The notes beneath the pieces are model-generated. The model was not told where the DNA came from. It saw nothing but the letters and a program-made list of their open reading frames with translations, and did no database searches. Shown here in pieces: positions 23,297 to 34,232 of a stretch of DNA of 64,000 nt. The stretch is from positions 30,792,944-30,856,943 of the forward strand of contig JAJKFL010000330.1 in the NCBI GenBank assembly GCA_021186555.1, read 5' to 3'. Each line of letters begins with the position of its first letter. Within the stretch, counting starts at the first letter, position 1. Made by a program: the position numbers and the translations under genes. This DNA is from Reticulitermes speratus (lineage: Eukaryota > Arthropoda > Insecta > Blattodea > Rhinotermitidae).

Positions 23297-23530
23297 CAGT
23301 TGTGACAAGATGGCTGACAAAACAGTTGTGACAAGATGGCTGACAAAACATTTGTGACAAGATAGCTGACAAAACAGTTGTGACAAGATGGCTGACAAAA
23401 CAGTTGTGACAAGATGGCTGACAAAACAGTTGTGACAAGATGGCTGACAAAACAGTTGTGACAAGATGGCTGACAAAACAGTTGTGACAAGATGGCTGAC
23501 AAAACAATTGTGACAAGATGGCTGACAAAA
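23297..23530 (+). repeat. 26-bp minisatellite, nine units
   Basis: Nine units of CAGTTGTGACAAGATGGCTG plus ACAAAA, with few substitutions. 26 is not a multiple of 3, so all three minus frames read through the same cyclic peptide; these frames are not genes. Eight of nine units contain AAGATGGC, whose complement GCCATCTT resembles the core bound by YY1/Pho-type zinc fingers. Confidence 0.95.
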
Positions 23531-24093
23531 CAGGACACGGACTGATATCAACAGGGAATAGAAAAGCTGGTCCCACGATGTGGTGTCTCAGTTTTGGCGG
23601 GGACTACATGGAAATTCAGTGGGATAGCAGTACAATTAAATACGAAGTGTTCTTAATAGCCAGCCCCTTTCAATATAATGATCAAATTATTTTTAAAAAT
23701 GTTATTACAGGGACATTATTTTATTTGACCAATATCCTTTGTCATTTCCTGTGGGCTCGGTTAACGTATAAACCGTAGCCGCTGTGTGATCCACCGACAC
23801 GCTCGAGGGTATAACAGTGATAAGTAAGGAAAAATATACTCGTTATACTCGTATCAGATAAAAGAATGGACCTATGTTACAAGTCCTGACTAAGTTGGAG
23901 CTTTCAGACACAAGTCCAAAATCGTGTAACATAGCTGTAAACATAGTTACTGAAGCACAAAGCATGTTTCAAACAAATTTTACACAAGGTTCGTATGGTG
24001 TATTAATTATAGCCACAAAAACGAAGCTAAGTATAGTTTCGTTGTTAGTTTATTCCATTTTGCAATCACAAGCAGAACAGGAAGTGCAAAATA
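23531..24093. other. No gene seen
   Basis: Frame 23518-23778 starts inside the minisatellite and shows no domain. Nothing else recognised. Confidence 0.5.
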
Positions 24094-24105
24094 AAGGCAC
24101 TGGAA

Positions 24106-24488
24106 TGATTTCAGGCTTCCGCCGCTATGTTTATGAGACCTGCGCTCTTCTGGGATGTACGCAGCGTCGAGTGATAAACATTTACCGACGTTTCGGGACA
24201 ACCTCTCTGTCCCATTTTCAAGGGTCAAGAAGTACCCACAGAGGTGTACTATCCGCGATTTCAGGCTTCCGCCACGATGTTGGCGAGATCTACGCTCTTC
24301 TGGGATATTACGCAGCGTCGAGTGGTAATCATTTACCGACGTTTCGGGACAATTTATCGGTCTCATATTCAAGAGTCAAGAATTAGGCTTCTTGGACTTC
24401 CTGACCGTGGGACGGATATGTTGTCCCGAAACGTCGGTAAAGGATTAACACTCGACGCTGCGTAATGTCCCAGAAGAGCGCAGATCTC
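24106..24488. mobile_element. Inverted-repeat element, family P, three arms, 12-bp TSD
   Basis: Two direct copies of an arm (ATTTCAGGCTTCCGCC start at 24108 and at 24258) followed by one inverted copy (about 24400-24488). Each arm holds TTCTGGGATRTTACGCAGCG, a GTCGAGTG block, CGACGTTTCGGGACAA and 'tcaagRgtcaag'. AAGGCACTGGAA at 24094-24105 and 24489-24500 is a perfect 12-bp TSD, so the trimer seems to have inserted as one unit. The frame 23874-24386 reads into it and is not a gene. Confidence 0.88.
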
Positions 24489-24500
24489 AAGGCACTGGAA

Positions 24501-24807
24501 GTTTGCAATTATGTTACACATTGAAACGTTGCTAAAATTTTATTTCTTTAGGACACTTTAATATTATGTTTATTCGATGTGACTCGTAAATTACTTAAAG
24601 CAGAAAAGAATGTTTTGTCGCTACTCGATTTAAATTCTTGCTCACTATAGTCCATAATGTTGACAATATTCATGATACGAAATTAGAGTATAAAAAATTT
24701 AAGCCGTCAGTAGCTTTCTGCTTTTCGAGCCATGTTTCATGACTTCTTATTTTGGTTGAAAAATTATTATGTGGGACATACAAAGTAACAAAGCCACAGT
24801 CGGACGT
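24501..24807. other. No gene seen
   Basis: Nothing recognised. Confidence 0.5.
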
Positions 24808-24951
24808 TAGGATAACATGTGCCTACTTGGTTAGGATAGCATGTGCCTACTTGGTTAGGATAACATGTGCCTACTTGGTTAGGATAGCATGTGCCTACTT
24901 GGTTAGGATAACATGTGCCTACTTGGTTAGGATAACATGTGCCTACTTGGT
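24808..24951 (+). repeat. 24-bp minisatellite, six units
   Basis: Exactly six units of TAGGATARCATGTGCCTACT plus TGGT. R runs A,G,A,G,A,A, so the array probably grew by duplication of a 48-bp dimer. 24 is a multiple of 3, which gives cyclic open frames without coding meaning. Confidence 0.95.
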
Positions 24952-25485
24952 CCTTTGAGATAAAACAATGTTGGTTGCAAATGCCCCTGCAACTATCACA
25001 GATGAGGGAGTACACGACGCGATGTGTCTATGACGTCATAGGTGACAAGAGAAAACGTAACGATGTAATTAGTTCTCGAAACTGCCACCACATTGATAGC
25101 ACACTGCATGTAGAAACAGTAAATCACTGAATGTGAGGCCTGACCATTGCAAATGAACATAAAGTTTTAAAATACACACGGATATCAAAAAATTATACCG
25201 TCGAAACACAGCTATCCATTAAGAACAATACGAAACATTGCTATGAAAACTCGTATAAAATTACGACCCATAGTGCAGGTAGATAAAACCCGTGTAAGTA
25301 AAATGTGGCAATATTTCACATCAAATTTAACTTATGCCACAATTATGCTGGGTTACTCGTTACCGCGGCCGTACTGTCTCGCTAGAACATTGGTAATACG
25401 CAGGAATCCTGTTTTGAATGATTTAAATTAGTAAGCGGATTAATTATAAATACGTGCCATTTATACTTTACGTATCATGTGAGGT
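24952..25485. other. No gene seen
   Basis: Nothing recognised. Confidence 0.5.
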
Positions 25486-25487
25486 AT

Positions 25488-25733
25488 AACACAGTGGCCG
25501 CGCGGTATAAGGCGTGGGTCTGCAGTCGCTCGCTTGCTGGAATTGCGGGTTCGAATCCCGCCAGGGGCATGGCTGTTTCTTGTGAATGTTGTGAATGTGT
25601 TGCCAGGTAGAGGTTTCTGTGACAGGTCGATGACTCGTCCAGAGGAGTCCTACCGAGTGTGTGTTATTGAGTGTAATCAGATGTAACAATAACCCTCTAC
25701 ACCTATATGAGTAGGTAGAAGAAGTCAGACTAA
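25488..25733 (+). mobile_element. SINE family D, old copy
   Basis: Head CAGTGGCCGCGCGGTATAAG, B box GGGTTCGAATCCCG, body 'ggtagaggtttctgtgacag' and 'cgtccagaggagtcctaccg'. No clear TSD. Confidence 0.88.
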
Positions 25734-25789
25734 GAACGACAGAAATAAAGAAAGATAGCTAAATCAGCACATTCACTAAACCAAGATCT

Positions 25790-26460
25790 GGATGACTGAG
25801 TTAAAGTGGTTCGAGTCCTGGTAGGAAAAAGAGGTTTGTCTCTTATCTATATCGTCTAGACCAGTGGTATTCAACATTTTTTGTTCGCGTACCCCAGATA
25901 TAATTTTTCTTCAACTTTGTAACCCCAAAGTTGTTGGTGCATAATTCAAGTTATACATAGTCTATAATCTACATCTAAAATAAGTTAAATAAATTACATA
26001 CAAAATAATGTATTAAATAATAAGTTTTAAATGAGAAAAACGAGAGTCAAACTATTAAATAACAAATATATTATTGCCTATCATATAAAAATTAATAAAG
26101 GAACAAATGTATTTTAGCAAAGCAAAATTATATGCACTATGTGGAATAAAATGAAACTAGCCGCCCAGATAAGAATCGCATAAAGCAGAGAGAGAGAGAA
26201 AAAAATTGCGCTCCCAAATCGCATGTCCTTACGTCCGGGGTCTCTTGTGGCTAACCCTAAATCTGGCCCTGATTATTCATTGTTTATCATGAAATAACAT
26301 ATATATTTTTAATTTTACGTACCTCCTAAGATGTCTTTGCGTACCCCCGGAGGTACACATACCCCAGGTTGAATACCACTGGTCTAGACAGAATCTGGGG
26401 CCACCCAGCCTCCTATTTAATGGGTGCTGTGCTTTTCTTTACCTCTGGTTTAAAGAGACA
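25790..26460 (+). mobile_element. SINE family C, old copy split by a hAT element
   Basis: The left part (25790-25861) has a weak head and 'ggttcgagtcctgg' B box. The right part (26390-26460) resumes with 'gaatctggggccacccagcc' and 'tcctatttaatgggtgctgt'. Joining them over the hAT element gives the family order, which is why I treat them as one copy. Confidence 0.6.
25862..26381. mobile_element. Non-autonomous hAT element, copy 1, 8-bp TSD
   Basis: Ends CAGTGGTATTCAAC and GTTGAATACCACTG are perfect 14-bp inverted repeats. GTCTAGAC occurs immediately outside both ends (25854-25861, 26382-26389), giving the 8-bp TSD diagnostic of hAT transposons together with a CAG start. The 520-bp interior is AT-rich with no transposase. 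A related 466-bp copy lies at 30.65 kb. Insertion into SINE C shows it is younger than that SINE copy. Confidence 0.93.
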
Positions 26461-26744
26461 GAGATATGAACCTGACGCCTTATTTCCGCTTGTCGAGGTA
26501 AAAAGTTACGAAGTTTTACATTTATTAAACCCTATAAGAGTATCTCTACGATGCGGTTCTTAATTAAGCATAGCGACTAAATTACGTTGACTTCTCACTA
26601 CTTATTACTGGGCAAGTTTCTTCTGATGTTAATTCCACGCTCTCTCATGTTCTGTTTAAAAATCTGGTAATTTAAAAAAAATAGATTTTATGTTTATTCA
26701 ACTCTTCAATCGCACCCAACATGTTATATTACATACGTTAACTT
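26461..26744. other. Short spacer, nothing recognised
   Basis: AT-rich DNA between the SINE C end and a hammerhead-like motif. Confidence 0.45.
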
Positions 26745-26785
26745 TGCGACTAAATTCGGCTCTGTAAATGAGCCATCATCAGGAC
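26745..26785 (-). ncRNA. Hammerhead-like motif, degraded, minus strand
   Basis: On the minus strand: GTC, CTGATGA, T, GGCTC, loop, GAGCC, GAATTTAGTC. CUGAUGA is exact and stem II is a perfect 5 bp. The conserved A after GAA is T, and no flanking stem I is evident, so activity is unlikely. Confidence 0.45.
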
Positions 26786-27129
26786 ACTAATATGACTGTA
26801 AAATAGGAAGCTTTGTATAAATAAAATAGCCATCACATTTCTGCTCATATCTATCGTGAAGTCCTAATAAATATGGAAATAGAAATGTAATTTTATTTAT
26901 GTGCAAATTAGCACACTCGTTACTAGGCAAATATATATGTTTATATCACCATCTCCGAGGACTTAATGTCGTATAGCCTGGTAAAAAAGATATCAACACT
27001 TTGGAAAACACCCAGCTGCTTCTATTTTAAATAAACCATGAAGATAGAGGGAAAATATCCCTCCGATATATTTGGTGCTTTTCTGGCTACACGGTGGCAT
27101 TTCCCAGTATACAGTAGTCTTCTTCAGAT
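26786..27129. other. No gene seen
   Basis: Nothing recognised. Confidence 0.5.
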
Positions 27130-27349
27130 CGTCGTTCTTCTGGAATGTTACGCAGCATAGCTTGGTAGTTGGTCGCCGACGTTTCGGGACAATGTATAAG
27201 TCCCATCTTTAAGGGTTAAGCGAGGGTCTTTGACTGCTTGACCCTTGAAGATGAGGCCGATAAGTTTTGCCCAAACGTCGTGACTACGCCGCGTAACATC
27301 CGAGAAGAGCTACGGTCTTATTTACACCTCGTGGGAAGCCTGAAATCAC
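27130..27349. mobile_element. Inverted-dimer element, family P
   Basis: Left arm 'ttcttctggaatgttacgca' with CCGACGTTTCGGGACAATG; right arm 'ttgacccttgaagatgaggc' with 'cgtaacatccgagaagag'. The right side alone continues to 'gggaagcctgaaatcacg', the family tail. Older than the 44-kb copy. TSD not found. Confidence 0.75.
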
Positions 27350-27382
27350 GTATTGTTATTATTATTATTTACTGCAATTGGG

Positions 27383-28085
27383 TTTTCACCCGGTGGCAGT
27401 AGTCCTTACACTAGTACACACAATACAAATGTTTTCACCCGGTAGCAGTAGTCCTTACACTAGTACACACAATACAAATGTTTTCACCCGGTGGCAGTAG
27501 TCCTTACACTAGTACACACAATACAAATGGACATATAATATACATAAAAATAACAATACAAAACAAACTATACACAATTACAAAACAAAATACATACAGT
27601 AAATACAAGTACACACATTGGAACACCGTACACACATTACAAAAACATCCACACCTTGCAAAAGCATCCACTCCTTACAAAAGCATCCACACCTTACAAA
27701 AACATCCATACCTTACAAATATATCCACACCTTACAAAAACAAACATACACATACAAAACAAAATACATACAGTAAATACAAGTACACATATTAGAAGAA
27801 CCCCGTTCACACCTTACAAAAACACCCATGCACATACAAAACAAAATACATACAGTAAATACAAGTACACATATTAGAACACCGTACACACCTTACAAAA
27901 ACACCCATACACATACAAAACAAAATACATACAGTAAATACAAGTATACACATTAGAACACCGTACACACCTTACAAAAACACCCATACACATACAAAAC
28001 AAAATACATACAGTAAATACAAGTACACACATTAGAACACCGTACACACATTACAAAAACATCCGCACCTTACAAAAGCATCCAC
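27383..28085. repeat. Compound array: 49-bp units, then 79-bp units
   Basis: Three 49-bp units starting TTTTCACCCGGTGGCAGTAG (27383-27529), a linker, then 79-bp units around AAAATACATACAGTAAATAC at 27761, 27843, 27922 and 28001, interspersed with short 'cacctTACAAAAACAYCCA' repeats. A (TTA)n run at 27355-27370 precedes it. The same order occurs at 51.25 kb, so the arrays sit inside one dispersed element. Open frames through this region have low-complexity T/K/Y composition and are not genes. Confidence 0.88.
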
Positions 28086-28838
28086 TCCTTATTAGCCATC
28101 TTATTTACCTCTGCCAGGACCTCAGATTCATCATATAATTTTTAAATGAAAATAGATCTACTTTCTCTCTTTGATTATCCTCTGTAACACGAAAATAGTT
28201 TCTGTACTGTTTTAATTATTAAACAGGTTTATTTTGTGTCTGAAAGTGCCAGTAGCAACTTCATGTTCACATGTCTGTCCACATTTACAATGTGTAATCT
28301 ACAGACAGAGTTTAAAGTGGGTATTCTTACCAAAAGTGGAGATTTTATTGCAGCGATGAATGGAAGCTCATAGATTATTCCAGCTGTATTTGCCCTTATA
28401 TTTACAAACAATAAACTTCGTGTACCCAAGTCTGTAACCGCACAACGTCAAATATGTCATACGTAACAGAACAAATACAATTTCCTTGTTATTCCGTGGA
28501 GGTTACCGAGTCTTTGGGAAAGAGAGACTTAACTGGTTGTTACATCATAACAAAGTCTGTAACATTGCATGTTTGTGGGACTCCATATGAGACAAAGTTT
28601 ATAGGGCGATAATTCAAGTCATACGGGATGTTACGTCATGTCGACTGGTGAATTTTTTTTTCCGACGTTTCAGACAAGTTTATTACCTCTATAATTTTTA
28701 AGTAGTGGCATTACTCGGTAATTAAGTAATTTCTTTTCATTTCTTCCACTCTGTTTACTTATAGTTGGCATATCATTGAAAATAATTTTTGCCAACAAAA
28801 TATGCCGTGGATTTAAATGCAAAGAATATCGTCTTATG
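28086..28838. other. No gene seen
   Basis: Nothing recognised; a possible CGACGTTTC trace of family P lies near 28663. Confidence 0.45.
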
Positions 28839-28841
28839 GAA

Positions 28842-28931
28842 AATGGAATATTGCACGGAGACGTGCTGGAAACTGGAATATTACACGGAGACATGCTGGA
28901 AACTGGAATATTGCAGGGAGACGTGCCGTAA
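28842..28931 (+). repeat. 30-bp tandem repeat, three units
   Basis: Three units of TGGAATATTRCACGGAGACR with TGCTGGAAAC. The frame 28789-29040 runs through it because 30 is a multiple of 3. Confidence 0.9.
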
Positions 28932-30640
28932 ACTTGTTAAGTTCTGCAATAATAAACACAATAATAACAAAACCCTTACTTACGCGATGATCATGATAAC
29001 GCTCCTTAGGGAAATAAAAACTTCATCAGATATGTCGTGAGAAACGATTTCAAGCAACTACCAAGACTTTGAATTCGCATATCATTTTGAATTTCAGAAT
29101 GTTTCCCTCTAGCTCAATTGAAGTTCTGTGTGTTTCATTTGAGAAAGGACTTACGAGATAAATTTCGAAAGTTAGATTAAAGGAATTTAGATGATATGGA
29201 GGGCCCAGAAGAGGTTTAGCCTTTGTGACACCGTATGTAGTTCAGAAAGGTTTTTTGACTACGAATATCTGCGGGCCGTCTATGTTGATTTCAGTTTATC
29301 GCGGCTTTCCTCAGTCTTTACGAGTAAATTTATGGATAGTACCACATAATAGGCCACAAACTTACGCACACTTTGCGCCTAACTATTAACCGTCAATCTG
29401 TTATTCAACGATAAATTCTGAGTTTCTTTTAATACAGCTTGATAAAGTACAAACATAGAAGTTAAATAATTACCTTATTTTCCGTCTTGTAGACGCTACA
29501 AGTGATAAGACGCACCTGTAATTAGCAAGGCGTTTTGTACAGATTTAATAGCCTACTTCTACCGGTATTAAGAGGCATGGTGATCTTTGGTGGATATTTT
29601 TAAGTTAAAAATGCATCTCATGAGGAGTTAAATGGGTAATTAAATAAAGAAACATTATGCTGCAAATCATAACACGTCATAAATTCAGATAAATATTACT
29701 CCGTCTTCTTCTTCTTCTTCTTTCATAAATTTAATGTATTTCAGTATTCTACTTTAAATTATACCATACAAAAGTACGACATCAAATTCGCCTTTTTTTG
29801 CCACCTATTCTTGAAGATATGATTTATTGCAAATCGCAGTGAAACAAATATTAACTGATATTACAATTAGTTGTTCAAATTGCCTTACCACGTCGTCTGT
29901 ACTTTAGGTCATATAACATAGGTAATATAGATGGTAAATGATAAAATGGAAGGGATATGAAAGGAAAAGCTCAGGCACTGATTGAGGCACTAATCCGAAA
30001 TTTGATTAGAGGGACTTAGAAAGGACACTGCAATCATCGGCCATGAAAGCCGTGAAGGCAGGAGGAGATTAAATTTGAGCACCTCACATAAACAGGGATT
30101 TCAAATGAAAACCGAACCCAGACGCACGGCGAGATTAATGGCCTTATGCGCATATACGAGTAATATATATATAATGTAACTTCACGTTCTGGAAATGACA
30201 TCCTTCATCTGTCAGGCATGCTTATTTCGAAGGAACTGAAACATTGAACTGAACTTTAAACCATATTCTCAATTTCCTTCGACACTTTTTATCAAATTTC
30301 TCTCTTATATAGTTTTCCACACTAAAAGTCATTTGTATTTAAATGCACTGCATGCTCACAAACAAAGCAACGTGCGTTACAACGTACTTCGTACGTCTGC
30401 TACAGACAGCAGGTGAAACTGGATTGTGCTACTAAGCTAATGCAATGTACCGTAAAGGAAGCGATAAGACTGGCGATGTGTGAGTCATGCAGCTGTCTTT
30501 GAAACTTGTCACACAGTATCGGCAACTTCTAGACAAGAACTTCAAACAGTATTTAATAACCTGTTTATCAAACTGTCAAGCATGTCTAAGAGCTGAATAA
30601 GGCAATTTCCAACACCTACTATATCATGCGGTAAGTTATA
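28932..30640. other. No gene seen
   Basis: 1.7 kb of AT-rich DNA. A CTT run lies near 29703-29720. A SINE-C-like trace may lie at 30040-30150 ('gccatgaaagccgtgaaggc') but is too weak to call. Confidence 0.5.
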
Positions 30641-30648
30641 TTATATGC

Positions 30649-31114
30649 CAGTAGTATTCAACCTCTTTTGTTCGCCTATCCCCAGATATAATTTCTCTTC
30701 AACTTTGTACCCCCAAAGTTGCTGGTGCATAATTCAAGTTATACATAATCTATAATCTAAATCTAAAATAAGTTAAATAAATTACATGCAAAATAATATA
30801 TTAAATAATAAGTTTTAAATGAGAAAAAGGAGAGTCAAGCTATTAAATAACAAATATATTATATGCACTATTTGGAATAAAATGAAACTAGCCGCCCAGA
30901 TAAGAATCGCATAAAGGAGAGAGAGAAAAAAAAAATGGCGCTCCCAAATCGCATGTCCTTACGTCCGGATCTCTTGTGGCTAACCCTAAATCTGACCCTG
31001 ATTATTCAGTGTTTATCATGAAATAATATATATATTTTTTTTTCAATTTTACGTAGCCCTAAAATATCTTCGCTTACCCCCGGGGTTAGGCATAACCCAG
31101 GTTGAATACCACTG
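30649..31114. mobile_element. Non-autonomous hAT element, copy 2
   Basis: Ends CAGTAGTATTCAAC and GTTGAATACCACTG. The interior aligns with copy 1 but lacks about 60 bp around 30850. Flanks TTATATGC (30641-30648) and TTATATAT (31115-31122) match in 6 of 8 positions, a decayed TSD. No coding capacity. Confidence 0.9.
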
Positions 31115-31694
31115 TTATATATTATATGAAGAGTTACAAGGCCGTTAAATTTGCCGTGCATCTGGGTTCGATTTTCAGTTGACTTCTCTAGAACTCTGAA
31201 TCCTTTCCGCTACCCCAAGTCGTTCGTTAATACACGTGTTGACGTGCGTCAGATACAAAGATGCACGACGCGAGCATCCTCAGTAAAGCTAGGCTGTCTA
31301 TTAATGTGTTATGTGTACAGATTTATTGTGTTGGAACGTGTTAGCTGGCGACAAAATGACAGATCTACGCCTAAGGAGGAGTAAGAGAGAATTGTGTAAG
31401 GGAAATTACAAACTAAACTAATTATAACAAAGAGAGATATTTTCAAGTCTGAAATTACACACAAACTTGTCACGTAAAAGTGGATTACATAATTGGAAGC
31501 GTGTTCTCAAGAGGGGCGTAAATTTTGTGTGAAGCTATTTTTCGAATTTCACGTCCTTCACGTTTTCGCTTTGCAATGCGACGTCACGTATTTACGTGAA
31601 CAACAGTTTGGCAGTTCCTCAGGCTACAGAGATTATATAAAGGTAACACGCACAATGGACAGTGACTACTTTTCTACAAAGGGAGATGCCTTGA
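31115..31694. other. No gene seen
   Basis: Frames 31151-31384 and 31493-31714 show no recognisable domain. Confidence 0.5.
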
Positions 31695-31985
31695 CAGGAA
31701 CCACAATAGCGTAGTTGGTATCGTGAGATGCTGTGGACTGTGTACTGGGCTGTCCGGGTTTCGAATGCCGGTAGGAGCCAGAGATTTTCTCTACTCCACG
31801 TCCGTTTAGTCCGGCACTGGGGCCCACCGAGCCTCCTGTAAAATGGATACCGCGGCCCTTTTCCACGGGTAACGCGGCTGGGGGCGTAGCGTTGATCATC
31901 TACCCCATCCAAAGCCGATTTTAAGAATGGGTAAGCTAACTAGCGCTGTGTGCCTGCATGGTATGTTATGGGGTGACCTTGAACT
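31695..31985 (+). mobile_element. SINE family C, old copy
   Basis: Head 'aatagcgtagttggtatcgt', B box 'gggtttcgaatgcc', body 'cggcactggggcccaccgag' and 'aatggataccgcggccc'. Collinear with the 6.6-kb copy. Confidence 0.78.
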
Positions 31986-32077
31986 TGACTTTCATAAAAT
32001 GAAAATATATATACTTACGACATCATATATAATGTGTTTTTATGGGAGAGGGCGCATTACTGAGTCTCTTCTGGTTA

Positions 32078-32200
32078 AACCTTTGAACCCCTTAACATCC
32101 ATCTAGTGCCGAGGTTAAGAATGGGTGGAACTATACTTCTACTACCCCTATATGCCTTCATGACGTGGCGTGGGAAACTTTACCTTTTACATTACCCCTT
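32078..32200 (+). mobile_element. SINE family C, 3' fragment
   Basis: 'catccatctagtgccgaggt', 'aagaatgggtggaactatac' and 'tatatgccttcatgacgtgg' match the 3' half; the head is absent. Confidence 0.7.
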
Positions 32201-32252
32201 AACAGATTTTTACGATTTTTTTGATGAATATTATGGTATTCAATAACACAAC

Positions 32253-32357
32253 ATGGCGGACGCGCGGAATTTTGAGATGGTAACGAGAGTGGCGTCGTCA
32301 TCTACTTTAGACCACGAATGGCAGCAGATCTTGGGAAAATACGTAGCTTTATATTAG
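32253..32357 (+). CDS. Short open frame in CpG-rich context, speculative
   Basis: ACAACATGGCGGAC gives a good animal start context, followed by 34 codons (MADARNFEMVTRVASSSTLD...) rich in CG dinucleotides compared with the surroundings. Similar ATGGCG/ATGGTG strings with CG-rich tails occur at 32389 and 32500, which points to a repeated module or YY1-like ATGGCGG motifs rather than one gene. No splice or domain evidence. It could be a first exon, a promoter fragment or chance. Confidence 0.12.
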   Translation: MADARNFEMVTRVASSSTLDHEWQQILGKYVALY

Positions 32358-33240
32358 GGCATAATATATTTGAAAGAATTGTAATAACATGGCGATCACG
32401 CGTATATTTTATTTAGCTTGTGAAATTAGGTACTCGCATACATCACAAAATGTCATTAATTATATGAATATTTTTTTTGTAAGTGACAATTACAAATATG
32501 GTGACGGCGCACAACGCTGAGGATTTAAGCGAAAAATTTATTATATACAGCATCCGTGCTTAGTTCAAAGATTAGTATCATAAAATAACAAAAAAAAATA
32601 ATATGACTTCTTTTCAGCTACGAACATGTGCAAGGGAAATGTAGGTTTTGTTCTCTGCTACGATGTCCTTGGTTTGGCTTATCCATATTCTGCTTTAAAG
32701 GTATTACAGACAAGATTAATTTTAATTTATCCCGTAAGGATATTGGTAACTCAGATTATAGCTAGAGCTCCGAATGACTGGGTGATATTGAATAGTGATG
32801 TTTAAATAAGAAGCCTTATTTAATGAGCTGGAGGTCCTGATGAAAATCAAGAAAATCTCAGTCAATATAATTGTTGTCGAATTCGAGATCCAGATCGCTC
32901 ATATCCCCAAATACGTGTAAGAAACTTCATCGCTTGAGGCAAATAGTTCAAAAACAGTGGAAGATGTTATAACGACAAAAATATGTTTGGTGTAGCAGTA
33001 TATATATATCTAGAGACGTCGTCATATTTTTCATCGTCACTGAACTGAATAACCAAATGAGGTCTAGGTCAATATTTCGTTACGAGAACACCTGCCTTGC
33101 CCTACTGTGCTATCTTTCACGGCACTGACAAGGAATGAAATGTTCCCAGTAACTGACGCGAAGAGTACTCTAAAGTAGACCATTAAGTCTTCTACGTCGT
33201 CACTTACTCACCATAAAATGATTATGTTTTCGTGTAACTT
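32358..33240. other. No gene seen
   Basis: AT-rich apart from two short CG-rich ATGGYG strings. Nothing recognised. Confidence 0.45.
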
Positions 33241-33253
33241 AACGTTATTTTTT

Positions 33254-33507
33254 TAATGGCTCGACAGCCCCTTGGGGGCCTAGGCCGCCTCATTTTTCGA
33301 GGCTTCACGATCACACTTTTAGACATACCACACTCGGTAGGACTCCTCTGGACGAGGGACCAGCTCGTCTCACAGACCTCTACCTGACAACACACAACAC
33401 TCACAAGACACAGACATCCATGCCACCGGTGGGAATCGAACCCACAATCCCAGTAAGCGAGCGGTCGCAGACTTACGCCTTAGACCGCGCGGCCACTGGG
33501 ATCGGCA
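33254..33507 (-). mobile_element. SINE family D, full-length, minus strand, with TSD
   Basis: T-run tail at the left, tRNA-Leu-like head at the right ('ccgcgcggccactgggatcggc'). Flanks ACTTAACGTTAT (about 33237-33248) and AATTTACGTTAT (about 33508-33519) are a diverged TSD. An ATTC-rich simple repeat follows (33533-33554). Confidence 0.88.
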
Positions 33508-33564
33508 ATTTACGTTATAGGAACATAAATTCATTCATTTATTCATTCATTCATCGCGTAGTGT

Positions 33565-33905
33565 GTCTTGCGACAGATCCATAGCCTCTTCCAAAGCGAG
33601 TTCTGCAGAGATTGCGATCTAGTGCTTCCTCTTTCAAATTCCAGTACACTCTCCTTTTCTGAAGGTCATCCAGTGGCTGCTTACTTCTTCTTCCTCATCT
33701 TCTCGTCCCTTTTGCCTTTCCTTCTATTTTTCCTTCAATAACGCCTTTTATAAGGCAGTTCCTACGCAAGATGTGACCAATCCAGTTACCCTTCCTTCTT
33801 TTTATTGTTTGTAGGATATTTCTCTCTTAACTCTTTGTAATACTTCGTTTTTCACATGATCGGTCCAACGTATCTTCTACGTCCCTCTCAATCACCATAT
33901 TTCAA
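33565..33905 (-). pseudogene. LINE reverse transcriptase C-terminal remnant (second lineage)
   Basis: The minus strand reads WTDHVKNEVLQRVK, then RNILQTIKRRKGNWIGHILR with RNCLIKGVIEGKIEGK, before frameshifts. 'IKRRKANWIGHILRRNCLLKHVIEGKIEG' is a familiar C-terminal block of insect LINE polyproteins. It differs from the WAGHVARMG lineage seen at 39.6 kb. Two or more frame breaks; dead copy. Confidence 0.75.
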
Positions 33906-33980
33906 AATTTTCCAGGTATATCTGACTTAAAATGTAAGTTATATACTGAATAATCTAAGAGGGACAGTGTACACCTTGCT

Positions 33981-34232
33981 TCATTTCAGGCTTCCGCCGC
34001 TGCGTAAATTAGATCTGCGCTCTTTTTGGGATTTCACGCAGCGTAGAATGATAGTTCCCTATCGACGTTTCGGGACAAGCTATCGGTCCCCATCTTCAAG
34101 AATCAAGCGGACTGCTTTATCCATAAAGATGGGACCGATAGGTTGTCCCAAAACGTCGGTACGGAACTACTATTTTACGCTGAGCAAAATCCTAAAAGGG
34201 AGCAGCTTCTGTCGCGCCCTGTGGAAGCCTGT
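33981..34232. mobile_element. Inverted-dimer element, family P, tail on both sides
   Basis: Left arm starts ATTTCAGGCTTCCGCCGCTG and contains CGACGTTTCGGGACAAGC. The right arm contains AAGATGGGACCGATAGGTTG and AAAACGTCGG and ends 'ctgtggaagcctg'. Unlike other copies, both sides retain a diverged tail. No TSD seen. Confidence 0.8.

Noticed and set aside
23108..23576. Three overlapping minus-strand frames with Cys/His-rich repeats, zinc-finger-like at first glance
   Set aside because: They are the three phases of one 26-bp minisatellite and share one cyclic peptide; Cys/His spacing has no zinc-finger pattern.
23874..24386. 170-codon open frame
   Set aside because: Its second half is the family-P trimer, and the first half has no recognisable domain.
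27478..27877. Lys/Thr/Tyr-rich open frames
   Set aside because: Translations of A/C-rich tandem repeats.
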